Shown: positions 40,518 to 51,225 of the stretch, piece after piece
Numbering within the stretch: the stretch's first letter is position 1
How the letters are laid out: each line of letters opens with the position of its first letter
DNA from: Lyophyllum atratum
Taxonomy: Eukaryota > Basidiomycota > Agaricomycetes > Agaricales > Lyophyllaceae
Direction of reading: 5' to 3'
NCBI GenBank assembly: GCA_014905825.1
Contig: JACGCN010000005.1
Coordinates: 558,001 to 622,000, forward strand
Length of the DNA stretch: 64,000 bases
Notes under the pieces: model-generated
Databases searched by the model: none
Told to the model about the DNA's origin: nothing
The model's input: the letters and a program-made list of their open reading frames with translations, nothing else
Made by a program: the position numbers and the translations under genes

Positions 40518-41576
40518 GTGCCAACAAAACTTCGCCCAACCGCCAGCTTCGACGTCTCCACCCTACCAAATAAAGTCCCCATGAGTGTCCAAGCACTTCC
40601 TTTGCAACCTAGCTACCCCTGGATCGCTCAAAGTTGGGGTCCAATGCCATATAGCCCTCCAAGTATGTCGGTGTTATCATCCAACTTTAGTGCGTCCTCA
40701 ACAACGTCCACAGCACCCGCAGGCCATTATGGCACCCAAAGATGCATGACCACAATACGAGACACGCCCCAGTCGTCGACACACACCACAGCCTTCTTGT
40801 CTTGTTATTACCAAAAGTCGGGATACGCGATGCCGGCCAATTTGGCGTCGTTTTCTCCTGACAAATCCGCCAGCCGCTTGGGGTCATTAAAGCCATCGAA
40901 CGCAGTCGCTATCGTCGAACCTGTGTGGTCTTCATCGTGGCCGGTTTCGAGCTCAGAACCACCGCCGCACAACCGATCGTTGTATGCGACTATACCGCTT
41001 CCCCCCGAGGACAATCCACCAGGAGCCGTCGCATATCCCTCGAAATCTGCTGCAAATTCGACAGGGTCAGCAACGTCCTCGTCGTCGCTCACATCCTCAC
41101 CCCCACAAAAGAATCCCAGCTCATCGCGGGTTTCATCCGCCAAAAAAAGACCCACGGCCCTCCGCTTCCAGGTCAACTCGATCAAACTCCACGACTCTCT
41201 CCAAAATGCTGGTATATCGGTGTCCCCATCTTCTCCGGCAGTAGAGTCAGGGTCAGTGGACTCTCCAGCAGGCTCTCCCCTAGGCCGTGACGAACCAGCA
41301 ACGTCGCCGAGTGTGATAAACCTTACGCTGGTTGTCGACTCTACTGGGGAGGCAATCCAAGTACGGCCCTCCTCTCCCGCTAGTCCCCAGATTGTCACGG
41401 TCGGGGATGTACTTGACGAGCTTGAGGATTCTTTCGTACCCACAAGAGATGTTTGCTGTGGAACCAAGCGACAGGGTACATCAGCACCCGTCAGCGAACG
41501 GATTTCTGTCATCTTGAAGTCAATCCATGTATGGTGGAGGAAGCCCGATGGCTCGGAGGCGGGGCGGCGTGTATAG
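40518..41576 (+). CDS. DUF6699-like protein (copy A)
   Basis: Intronless frame of 352 codons. The N-terminus is Pro/Ser/Thr-rich and disordered, with RSLYATIPLPPEDNPPGAVA in the middle. The C-terminal part has SIKLHDSLQNAG, LTLVVDSTGEAIQVRPSSP, IVTVGDVLDELEDSF and ISVILKSIHVWWRKPDG. The Val-Thr-Val-Gly-Asp-Val-Leu helix and preceding strands fit the DUF6699 domain common in mushroom-forming fungi; function unknown. Copy B lies 1.3 kb downstream in the same direction and has the same order of blocks. The start may be the later ATG at 40581. Confidence 0.6.
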   Translation: MPTKLRPTASFDVSTLPNKVPMSVQALPLQPSYPWIAQSWGPMPYSPPSMSVLSSNFSASSTTSTAPAGHYGTQRCMTTIRDTPQSSTHTTAFLSCYYQKSGYAMPANLASFSPDKSASRLGSLKPSNAVAIVEPVWSSSWPVSSSEPPPHNRSLYATIPLPPEDNPPGAVAYPSKSAANSTGSATSSSSLTSSPPQKNPSSSRVSSAKKRPTALRFQVNSIKLHDSLQNAGISVSPSSPAVESGSVDSPAGSPLGRDEPATSPSVINLTLVVDSTGEAIQVRPSSPASPQIVTVGDVLDELEDSFVPTRDVCCGTKRQGTSAPVSERISVILKSIHVWWRKPDGSEAGRRV

Positions 41577-42871
41577 CAGCTCATTTTTGTGCGGCGCCGA
41601 CGCGGGCCTAGGCGCCATGTAACTGTATTTTTCGTGAGTTACATTTCTGACCTCGCTCTATTCGGGATGGGATTTTAATACCTGCTTCGCGCAGTAGGGG
41701 TATTATAGGGACATTTTGCGTTTTCCTAGTGTAAGATAGAAGTCGGCGACGAGGACTATCAGTATGTACCAGTAAATATGAAAAAAAAGGGAGAAAAACG
41801 TACTATTATACTCTCATCTCAAAATTAGCATGCCTGTTCCCGTTTATGTAGCTATGATCGTCGTTACCTGATCAGTTTCCCTAGTCTTGTCGTCGAATAA
41901 AATGTGGATGAAAAACGGAGTCATATCCAGCCCAGCATGCATTTTGAGTGTTGGATATCAAAAGGAGAGGCAATTCACAACAGGACGAATATCCGGCTGC
42001 CCATAATATGAAGGTGGGCTGAGCAATGCCACCACAGGCAGACAAAGTGATGTTGTCGTCATCCACATTCTCGAAGTGCAGGGGTGAGCGCCACCACCAC
42101 CACATGCTAGACGCTTGAACGCGACGACCCCACTTCCAAATGACAAGAACGGGAATAAATATGCAGTCTATTGGTAAGCTTGATGGGTAGGTCGACGGAG
42201 CCATGGGCGGGGTCGGCGTTATCGTCCACGGTGACATCAACACAACCACCAACAAACCCTAACCGCCACCATTTGCCCTTGTTGCGAAACAAGAGGCTTC
42301 GCCCTCCACTTACACCCAGTCCAATCACCAAACCGTAACCGCCACCATTTGCCCTCTGCTGCGAAACAAGAGGCTTCGCCCTCCCTTCACACCCAGTCAA
42401 TCTCCGCACTGCCCTACAAAACGCCTAACTGTTGAGTGCAAGCTTTATACCCTAGCGGTTGGGCCACGCGACGGTGTCAGATGTTTCGTGAGGTAGACTT
42501 GCCATTGTCGAAAGTCGGTAATGACGAGGTGTTGAACACAAGAACACAAGTCAGAGACCTGTACGTACGAATGGCAACGTATAAGAAAATGTAGAATCAA
42601 GGTGGTGCCTGGCGAGCAAGAAATAAGCATACAAAGCAGAATACAGTAACACAAGCATCCATACGCACCTACTCTTCCGATTGGCTACGCGTGATCAAGC
42701 AGGTCGACCTCATGACATCCCCATATATCCCGCATCTCTATGAGGTGAAGGCCAGTATGTGCGTATTTGTCCCGAGGGTTTCGGCCACTAATGTCCCCTC
42801 GTACTTAACCACCTCACTCCATACCACCATCGCACCCCCAATTACACCCCACCACATCGCACCAGAATACA
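41577..42871. other. intergenic region with a tandem repeat
   Basis: No gene supported. A minus-strand frame (41881-42409) is carried by the 76-bp tandem repeat and has no recognisable content. Confidence 0.5.
42254..42402 (+). repeat. 76-bp tandem duplication
   Basis: Two copies start AAACCCTAACCGCCACC (42254) and AAACCGTAACCGCCACC (42330). Both contain GCGAAACAAGAGGCTTCGCC, itself a hairpin-like sequence. Confidence 0.8.
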
Positions 42872-43969
42872 ATGATCCAGAAGCCACTCTCTCCGCAAGC
42901 AAACACCCCCTGGAGATCCAGCAACTGGGGAAGGAGCCTAGGAGACCACTCGGGCGCAGGTGAGTCGATTGGACCACAGTTCCGTACTGGACCCTCCTCA
43001 TGGTTGACCACGGTGACAACATGGCCGCAGAGCACTAGCCTTCCCGCACAGACCATCGCACCTACCCACACGCTCACAACGTTGGACAGACAGTGGGCTT
43101 CGCCGTCCACCACAACCCCCTCCACTGAGTTGCACCACACGCGCCCGCAAGTCGCAGCATACGCAGCATCGTCCGCCTCAGTGGGATTATCGGTCAAATA
43201 TACATCGCAAGGCCAGAGAGAGTCGTCGCCGCCACGAAGAGCGTCTGGAACGGCTCAGGCGGCGTGGGCGTCGTCGTCGTGGATTATGAAGTCAGTAGCA
43301 CCGCCATCGCATACTAGGTCGCTGTATGCGTCCATCCCACTCCCGCCTGACGATATTGATCGTGAAGTCGAGGTCTATCCACGACCGAGAACAGCGGTGA
43401 CGTCGATAGGCTCGCTAGGGTCATCCTTATCGTCCTCGTCGACGACGGCACCACCAACACCACCTAACCCTAACCCAATCCAATTTTCCTCCACGAAGGG
43501 ACCACATGGCTCGACCCATGATCCACGACCAATCCAACTCCATAGCTCCCTCCAAAACGCCTGCTTGTCGTCTTGCCTATCGCCGCCTCGCACGCTGGGC
43601 AAGGGCTCCCGCTCCCCGCCAAGGCCGACGAATTGGGCCCGGGACCGCGAAGCGCCTGCAACTACGCCCAGCGTAGGCTGTCTGACGCTCATAATCGACT
43701 CAACGGGTCGGAGCATCTGTATTTGGCCAACGTCGCACACCAGGCCGCACGTTGTGACGGTCGGTGATGTTATGGACGCGCTCGACGCAGCGCTCATCAC
43801 TGTCGATGAAGTGTGTCGAGCTCGCTGCGGATCGGGACGGAAAGACACGCCAGTGTGTGTCGGCGAACAGATGTCCGTGTTGCTAGATTCACTCCAGATA
43901 TGGTGGAGGACGGCTGAGGGCGCAGAAGCAGGGCCCCATCCATGGCAGCTCGTCGTTGGACGGCGCTGA
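42872..43969 (+). CDS. DUF6699-like protein (copy B)
   Basis: Intronless frame of 365 codons, paralogous to the gene at 40518. Shared blocks: RSLYASIPLPPDDI, IQLHSSLQNACL, LTLIIDSTGRSICIWPTS, VVTVGDVMDALDAALI and MSVLLDSLQIWWRTAEG. The long N-terminal segment is again low-complexity and not alignable by eye. An upstream exon or a different start cannot be excluded, because the first recognisable block begins near codon 145. Confidence 0.6.
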   Translation: MIQKPLSPQANTPWRSSNWGRSLGDHSGAGESIGPQFRTGPSSWLTTVTTWPQSTSLPAQTIAPTHTLTTLDRQWASPSTTTPSTELHHTRPQVAAYAASSASVGLSVKYTSQGQRESSPPRRASGTAQAAWASSSWIMKSVAPPSHTRSLYASIPLPPDDIDREVEVYPRPRTAVTSIGSLGSSLSSSSTTAPPTPPNPNPIQFSSTKGPHGSTHDPRPIQLHSSLQNACLSSCLSPPRTLGKGSRSPPRPTNWARDREAPATTPSVGCLTLIIDSTGRSICIWPTSHTRPHVVTVGDVMDALDAALITVDEVCRARCGSGRKDTPVCVGEQMSVLLDSLQIWWRTAEGAEAGPHPWQLVVGRR

Positions 43970-44885
43970 GAAGGGCCTGAGCGCCATGGACTTGTATATT
44001 GGTGAGTTTTTGACGTCAAAGAAACGCTGAGTGGGTAATTGAACTTTCTCCAGGACATTATATTAAAACCTTAAATTATTGTCAGTAAAGGGCCACAGCT
44101 AACATTGTGCCACGGTGTTGAGATACCAAAAGACATACCTGCAGCCGCCCCCCTCAGAGGGTATGACTTTGTCGTCGCCGTTGTGATCGTCATGAGTAGA
44201 ACGGTGGCGGTAACGACGAGCTCCCAACTAGTTCAAGATTCCAGTCCGGCATATTAGCTTCAGCGATAGGGCCAATAAAAAGTAGTCAGAAAGGCGCTTC
44301 AGTATTAACGGCGAAGAAAGGCTGTAGAGAACGTTGAGAACAACGCGGGCGATGGATACGTCGACATGATCGATGTTCGGGTTCAAGATGGAACGGTGGC
44401 ATATTCGATCGGAGCTTCAATTGACTTTCCCATGTCCTCCTCTCTCCTGTCCATGTTCGGCTGGGTCCCCTGACTGGTTGACTCGAACTACGTACATGAA
44501 ATGGGCGTTCAAGTCGTTCGCATTTCCATAGGAACACGTTACGTTTGTTGAAATAGTACAAAATATTTCGAGCGGTGGTCTCAACGCTGTGAGAAGACAA
44601 GCCCTATGAGCGGCCCAGGGTCATCCAGTGGAAACACGGGCATCTCGCGGAACAACGTGTATCTCAGTCGCATGTGGGTGATTAATTGATCGTCACCGAA
44701 GTAAAGCACAATGGCGAGGACTGTGTCCTTCGAAAGCATCAATGGTAGAGCAAGATAGAAAGGGCACCTCAAACGACGAAACAGCGAAGAATGTTTTTAG
44801 AAGATTCTATTAACTCATCGAGAAACCAGTCTCGAGAGCATATTTCCACAATTGAGACAATACATGTACGATACTCGCTCTGCTA
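43970..44885. other. intergenic region
   Basis: 3' flanks of two convergent genes; no gene seen. Confidence 0.5.
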
Positions 44886-46986
44886 TCAATGGGGGTCTCT
44901 ACTACAAACACAAAAACCGCATCGTCAGCGACAGTTCCTTGAGCGCAATCGACAACGACTTACTTGAACAAGGCCGTCCACGGAGCAGCAGAACGTGATT
45001 GGAGTGATCTCCGATAGTAAGCTTTCCCCTCCCCGCGCGGTCGATAACTACGTGCCACAGGCGGCTGGCCGTCTGGAGTGGGCGGATTAGGCTTCGGCGC
45101 CCCCTCTGGATCTTGTTTCGGATCGACGAGGATATCAGGTTTCGGAGCGCCGGGGTCCGTGTTCGGGTCAGGCTTTGTTGGGTCGCCAGGCTTTGGATCG
45201 CCCGTGCCAGGCACTGGACACGAAGTTGGGTCTCCCTTCCCGCTTCCGCCTGTTGGGTCATCCGGATTAGGCTTGGCTGGGTCTGGCGACGTCGGGTCAG
45301 GCTTCTGTCCCCCTTCCGGTGGCGGCTTAGGGCACGACGCGGGAGCGCCTTCGCATGGCTTGGGCGCTCCCGGATCGCCCCTTCCACTTGGGCACTGAGA
45401 CGGATCTGGCTTCGGCGGGTCTGGGTTGGCAGGATCGGGTTTGGGAGCGTCAGGCTTGGGGTCGCTGCCGCTGGGCCGTGGTGCAGGACACGACGGGCTA
45501 TCACCGCTGCCTGGATCTGGCTTCGTAGGGTCTGGGTTGCCGGGATCTGGTTTGGTCGGGTCAGGCTTCGGGTCTCCTGATGGGTCGGGAGTGCTGGGAT
45601 CTGGTTTCGCCGGGTCAGGCTTGGGGTCGCCGCCTTTACCAGGATCTTCAGGCTTCGGGTCGTCTGGCTTGGGGTCGCCGCCCGCACCAGGGTCTGGACT
45701 GCCAGGATCTGGCTTCGAAGGGTCAGGCTTGGGGTCGCCGCCTGCGCCAGGATCTTCGGGCTTGGGGTCTTCTGGCTTAGGGTCGGGATTGGGCGGGTCT
45801 GGCTTCGACGGATCATCTGGCTTGGACGGGCCATCTGGCTTGGACGGGTCAGGCTTGTGATCGCCACCCGCACCCGGATCTTCAGGCTTGGGATCCTCCG
45901 GTTTAGGATCCTCAGGCTTTGAAGGATCGTCTGGCTTCGATGGGTCTGGACTCGAGGGATCAGGCTTGGGTTCACCACCTGCACCAGGATCCTCAGGCTT
46001 GGGATCCTCAGGCTTCGCAGGATCTGTGGGCGAGTCTGGTTTGGACGGGTCGGGCTTCGAGGGGTCATCCGGCTTCGAAGGGTCTGGGTTGGCTGGATCA
46101 GGCTTGGGATCGCCACCTGTACCAGGGTCCTCAGGCTTCGTAGGATCAGCGGGCGCGTCTGGTTTGGACGGGTCAGGCTTCGAAGGGTCGTCTGGCTTCG
46201 ATGGATCAGGCTTGGGATCGCCGCCCGCACCAGGATCCTCAGGCTTGGGATCCTCAGGCTTAGGAGTGGAAGGGTCTGGCTTCGATGGGTCGTCTGGCTT
46301 CGAGGGATCAGGCTTGGGATCGCCGCCCGCACCAGGGTCCTCAGGCTTAGGGTTGGAAGGGTCTGGGTTGGAAGGGTCAGGCTTCGAGGGATCAGGTTTC
46401 GGGTCCCCGGAAGGCTCGGGAGCACCAGGAGCCGGGCAGGAGTCGGGGACAACTGTAGTGGGATCCGGTTTGGGGTTGGCGGGGTCGGCGTCAGGCTTTG
46501 GAACGCCCCCGTCGGGACCACCCTTGACTGGGTCGCCACCGCAGGAGGGGCACCGCTTCACCTCCTCGCTTCGTTCGAAATGTTCGTAAAGATGACGACG
46601 AGGGTATCGACGAACCCGATTTGGAGGGGTGGGAGGAGGGGGCGGTGGCTGCACGGGGGCAGGAGGAGTGTCACGGGCCTCAGGAAGGCTACGAAGAGCA
46701 CCGGGTTCTTCTGTAGCTAGGCGAGATCGGCGTATTGTCTGTGATCTAGAACCCCTTGGGAACACTTGCTTGTCGACAATGCGGGCGCGTATCTCTGGAA
46801 CAGGCTCGACGATGGAACGCGGAGCATCAACTACGGATGACGCTCGCGAGAACCTGCTAGGATGAAACGAAATCAGAGACTGCAATGATAGCGGAATAAA
46901 ATATCAAATCACCTCAGAGGAGCACTGAAACCAGTAGCCGCACTGAACAGCAACGTGGCAAGGAGAAGGGAAGGAGTGGAAATCAT
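44886..46986 (-). CDS. secreted Lys-Pro-Asp repeat protein
   Basis: Exon 1 (46986-46913) encodes a signal peptide (MISTPSLLLATLLFSAATGF). Exon 2 starts at 46856 and runs to about 44961; a short last exon ends at 44886. After an Arg-rich N-terminal region with a Pro run (PPPPPPTPP) and one Cys pair (KRCPSCGGD), residues about 150-600 are an imperfect repeat of KPDPSKPDDPSKPDPS and PEDPGAGGDPKPDP units. Four or so Cys appear in the less regular C-terminal third (SCPAPRPSG, QCPSGRGDPG, SCPKPPPEGG, SCPVPGTGDP). Pro and acidic residues should make an extended, anionic, cell-wall or matrix protein; that is inference. GC-rich repeats keep two other frames open. Confidence 0.75.
44990..46500. repeat. 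GC-rich coding repeat array
   Basis: On the plus strand the DNA is an array of degenerate 12-15 bp blocks such as GGATCAGGCTTGGG and TCTGGCTTCGA, plus longer units of about 60-110 bp around GGGTCGCCGCCTGCGCCAGG. This underlies the repeat protein and probably expands and contracts. Confidence 0.7.
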
Positions 46987-47812
46987 CTTTAGTCCGAGGG
47001 AATTTACCAAACAAGGTCGTCGGTTCTGAGAACGAAGAAACAACGTCGGCTTGTGGAAAGACGAACTCTGGGGCAACCTGCGCCGAAGAGATTTGAGGGG
47101 TGAGCACTGCTAAGGATTTCTGGATGTTCGCATGCGGTTTATATACCCCAGCGGAGTTTCCAAGCCGACCAGAGGCACTCCAAGGGCGCGGAAGCCATTT
47201 GATCAGTTGGTGCATCAAAAGTCAATTGATCGCACTGCGACAGATGTGTTTCGCGAACCGTTCAGGACGGAAAAGATACCGCCCCTCCCCGGTGCTTGCA
47301 GAAGCGTTGTGCTTAGAAAAGAGGTTAGCTTTACGCCCAACACTACTCACCAGGATTTGAAGGAGAGCATTCACTCACCCGAGAGTTTTGCGTGGATCGA
47401 ACTAACCGGATCGCCTGATATCGTTGACCAATTCTGTTGCTCCTGAAACGTGATGTCAGGCTCCAGGTATCATGATGGACCGGCACTGCCGCAGCCATGG
47501 ATCAGCCTCCGTTTCCAATGATACACTAGAGAAATGCACCCTAAAATCATGGAGAGCTACATAGGTGGGGCTGGCTGCATCCGCTAACAAGTTGAGGAGG
47601 AGGAGCGAAGACCGACGTTAACCTCTGACAGATCATGTCTACGTAAGTGTCACGCCGTACCACCTCCATCACGATTTGGCGTGACAGTGACCTCTTTAAT
47701 TTTTCTCGCGACGCGTTTGACTCGTTTGGAATTTTGTTCTTGGTTCGTTTCACATCCCCTCTTTTACATCCTCACCCAGATTATTTACTCTCCAGTGGCC
47801 AAAGCTATCACT
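46987..47812. other. divergent intergenic region
   Basis: Holds the promoter of the repeat protein, with TATATAAA on the minus strand at 47138-47145, and the leader of the RNase H gene. No other gene seen. Confidence 0.5.
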
Positions 47813-48574
47813 ATGGGCGAAGGAAACATCGTACAACGCAAATTTAGCTTTTGCGAGACCCTTCAAAGTTACGATCGCAGTGTCCTCGTCGTCGTATGCC
47901 CCAATTGCCTTAGACTCGCCGCTGCATGTTGCACCCACGCCTCTTTTGGTGGAGATTGGGCTGAACCATCGGAGAAGGTCTGCCATCACACTCGAATCGC
48001 ATTCACCGATGGTGCATGTTCCGAAAACGGCAAGCAAGGTGCTAGAGCAGGGCTGGGAATCGTCATTGGCGTTACTGAACGTTATAGCTGGAGTATACCT
48101 GTGGACGATACGGTTGATGACGGTTTTCCGAGGACCAGTCAACGCGCGGAGCTGCTGGCAGCGATCGTGGGCCTGAAATGTTTGGAAGGAGAATCCGATA
48201 TTCTCCCCTATATCCCGGACTCTGGACGATACAACGATGACGAAAGGACGAGACACGGAAAGGTGAAAGCACAGTTCGTTATCGTCTCCGATTCAGAATA
48301 TGTCGTGAAAGGAATGACAGAATGGCTTCCCTCTTGGAAGGTACGTATGTCCAAAAAAAATTAGTCCCCTGTATCTGACCAATGTAAACCTGCGCAGGCT
48401 CGTGGTTGGCGTAATAGTTATGGCAAACGACCCGCAAACCTCGACTTGTTTGTTGGCCTCGACGATCGCGCTACGAGGCTGGAACAGGAAGGCATCGAAG
48501 TCGGCTTTTGGCACATCCCGCGGGAGTTCAACGTTTTGGCCGACGAGCAGGCAAAGATGGCGACCCGCGTTTAA
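47813..48574 (+). CDS. ribonuclease H
   Basis: Two exons (47813-48340, 48398-48574) total 705 nt, giving 234 residues. RNase H fold with the expected acidic residues: Asp in FTDGACSENG, Glu in TSQRAELLAA, Asp in IVSDSEYVVKGMTEWL and the last Asp in FNVLADEQAKMA. It should cut the RNA strand of RNA-DNA hybrids. The first 70 residues hold a Cys cluster (VVCPNCLRLAAACCTHA) that may bind metal; there is no typical hybrid-binding domain. A stand-alone gene with an intron, not fused to reverse transcriptase, so more likely cellular than from a retroelement, although basidiomycetes carry many such copies. Confidence 0.85.
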
Positions 48575-48608
48575 CAGATACACCACCACTGCACCTAATA
48601 TGTATCTC

Positions 48609-48723
48609 AGCCATTCCTGGATTGCATTTCGCAATATCCACGCACCCGCGAACAGACTTCACTCTCAGATAGCCATTCCTGGATCGCATTCCGCAATATC
48701 CACGCACCCGCGAACAGACTTCA
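48609..48723 (+). repeat. 62-bp tandem duplication after RNase H
   Basis: Two 53-bp blocks (48609-48661 and 48671-48723) starting AGCCATTCCTGGAT and ending CGCGAACAGACTTCA; they differ at only a couple of positions. Recent duplication in the 3' flank. Confidence 0.85.
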
Positions 48724-48882
48724 GTCCCGGATAACCATCACTGTCACCGATAATTTCTAACGCCTGTCTGTGTATCCTTATTCCTACACGCATGGCATGT
48801 ATATGACCCAGGATATCGTATTCCCTTGTGTCTACAAATAGTTTTACTTTCTACTTACCATTATAATATTACGCTTTTTCCG

Positions 48883-50379
48883 TTAACACCCTTTCGGGAT
48901 CGGAGGAGGAGTAGCCCCCGAAGGCGGAACCAACTGCCCAAAGTACCCCGTACACCCCACCTGCGCCTCCCACACCTTCTGAATAGCAGGCAACACCGTC
49001 CTCCCATTCACCACCAGCTTCGTATTCGGCACCGGCTGCTTAGCCCACGACTTCGTATTGAAAATCCCCGGATACGACACGTTAAGCTGAACCGCGCTCA
49101 TATCCGCGACTTCCCTGGTGTGGTCTCCTGTGCTGGCACCGACGAAGTAGAACACGTTCGCGCCGACGTCCCACCGCCCGAGAGTGTGGAGGTTCCAGTT
49201 GGCTTCGACGGTGGCGATGGAGGAGTAGTGCGTGTAGAAGCTGTCGTCAGTTTTGCCGATCATGTTCTCGGGGACGGCGCCTCCCAGGAGGATCGTGAAG
49301 ACGCGGTTGGGGTCGGCACCCGCTTCGTTCTCATCGAAAGCTTGGTTCGAGGCTCGTCAACATGTCGCTGGACTGCGTTGGGGGGCCACTCACTAAGGAT
49401 GACGAGGGTTTTCTCAGTGTTGAAATTGGGATTCTTCAACAGAGGTTCGATGAATCCTCGGGCCCAAGCACCCGTGAAGGTGATATTCGTATCGTGTCCG
49501 TCGTTGGCTGCATATAGGTCAGTCATGAAGCTCATCAACACCGTACGAGGGTGCTTACTCATATTAGGAGTCATGAAACTCCACTGGGGCAACCTGTTAG
49601 CAGCCAGGTCCTGCTGGAAGAGCGTGAAGTTCTTGATATTAGCGAGTCGCTCCGGATTCTTGTTCACAGACTCATAAATGACCAGAGGACTTAGAAGCCA
49701 CTGTGAGCTACGACGAACTTGGCGACGAGAATCATTTGACGTACTTGTGTTTCCTAACGTAGTCGTTCTTGCCAGTCTTCGGGTTCAAGAACTGGAACTC
49801 TGTATCTCCGGTGAACGGCATGTCCTCCTGATACTCCGCCCACGAAATCCCTTTGTCCTCCAGGAGGTCCACAATGGTCGAGACGTTGCTAGGAACGTTG
49901 AGGAGGTTGTCGTTGTTTATTCCGAAGTACTCCCCACCGACGGACTAGTCACGAGTCCGACATTAGGTTCTTCTGGGATTGCAAGGATATGGTGAGAAGA
50001 CATACCGCGACGTAGTTGGGCTCCGAAGGATGGGTCACCGCGAAGTAGTTGGTGAGAGTAAGACCTTGTTTCGCGAGGGCCTGGAGGCTGGCTGAAGAGA
50101 ATATGGTTTAAGTGTCAGATACAATCCGTGCGCTGCACTTGTGAGGAACGTACGATCGGCGGCGGCGGCTTCATAGTCGGTATTCTCGAGCCAGATGGTG
50201 ACGATGCGATCAAAGGCTGTGCCCTCGACGAGCTTCTTGGAAGGGGCATGATGCTTGGCCGGAGACGCCTGAGCAAAGTCGGGTGAGCTATTTTGTGAGA
50301 GGCCAGGTCAAGATATGCTACTTACATGGACAACGACGAGCGTCGTGAGCGACAGTACCGCAGGGAGTATGAAGCGCAT
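48883..50379 (-). CDS. secreted phosphoesterase (acid phosphatase family)
   Basis: Multi-exon gene with start at 50379 and signal peptide MRFILPAVLSLTTLVVV. Conserved blocks of the PF04185 phosphoesterase family: RIVTIWLENTDYEAAAADR (metal-binding Glu/Asn), LTNYFAVTHPSEPNYVA, FGINNDNLLNVPSNVSTIVD, FMTDLYAANDGHDTNITFTG, TFDENEAGADPNRVFTILL and VGASTGDHTREVADMS. The TFDE join uses an intron at about 49343-49396. The stop is at 48883-48885 after PIPKGC. Likely an extracellular or vacuolar acid phosphatase or phospholipase-type enzyme that frees phosphate. All metal ligands expected for the family appear present. Confidence 0.85.
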
Positions 50380-51225
50380 GGCAAGCAGGCGAAGAACGAT
50401 GAAAGGCTGATAACATATCAAGTGACCTTTTAAGCTCGACCACAGGCATCCCAAACACTGTGATCATCATTCTCGTTCACGTTCATTCATCGAAAGGGGT
50501 ATATTTAGAACAGTATCGTATGGCCGCTGTCGAACGTGGGTTTTATTATTGAACGACGGAAATCGCAGAGAGCAGGTGGGGTGCAATGTGGGCTATCTTT
50601 GAACAGGAAAAAGTTCACAGTCATGCACAGGCTTCAACAACGGCATGAAAATGAAGCGCGACAACGGCATCAGCGGCTGCGATGGAGGGATGGGGAATGT
50701 CAGGATTTTGGCAATCGTGGAATACGTGTTGGCAATTTGTGGGATGTCTATTTATAGGCCAAGGACTTCGTTGAACTACATACATTTCCAGTTGAAGCCA
50801 GAGCCATGAGAAATGGCGCACACTATAAGGGTAGAGGTGCAGCCCTTCTAGAGTCAATTGATCAGTGATCGATGCTCGACATGTGTTTGGATGGTTGAGA
50901 GGGAAGGAAAGGGGATGTTCGCGATGAACAACGAACGCCGAGATGTATTTATAGCCGCCGCGGCCGCGGCATAGAGTTGAAATGGGTCCTGGTTACCGTC
51001 TGCATTAGATTTTGGGCATCGTATTGCAAAGCCAGTGGGTGTCCGCAGCCTAGTACACGATTCCAAAGTCCATATCTGGAGCTCGCTCTCGCGTCTCGAA
51101 GTCTGCCCAGCTAAGGGGAGCGAACCCGTCAGTACAATCGCATGAGAGGAAGACCAGGCGATCGTACCAGTATTCACGGAATTACTTCTGACCGTTCGAA
51201 CTTCCCACCACCTTGAAGCCGACCT
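50380..51225. other. intergenic region
   Basis: Left part is the phosphoesterase promoter. The part from about 51020 to 51225 is the downstream flank of the F-box gene and is repeated in diverged form at about 52850-53040. Confidence 0.5.

Noticed and set aside
41881..42409. Minus-strand frames across the 76-bp tandem repeat
   Set aside because: Repeat-driven, no domain, no consistent splice structure.
44902..46539. 545-codon minus-strand frame overlapping the KPDP gene in another phase
   Set aside because: Stays open only because of the GC-rich repeat; Arg/Ser/Thr-rich with no supporting exon.
45888..46589. Plus-strand open frame of Gly/Ser/Leu repeats opposite the KPDP gene
   Set aside because: It is the complement of the repeat array; no signal peptide, start context or splice sites, whereas the minus strand has a signal peptide exon.
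47813..48574. RNase H as part of a retrotransposon
   Set aside because: No reverse transcriptase, integrase or long terminal repeats nearby; the gene has an intron and its own N-terminal Cys region.
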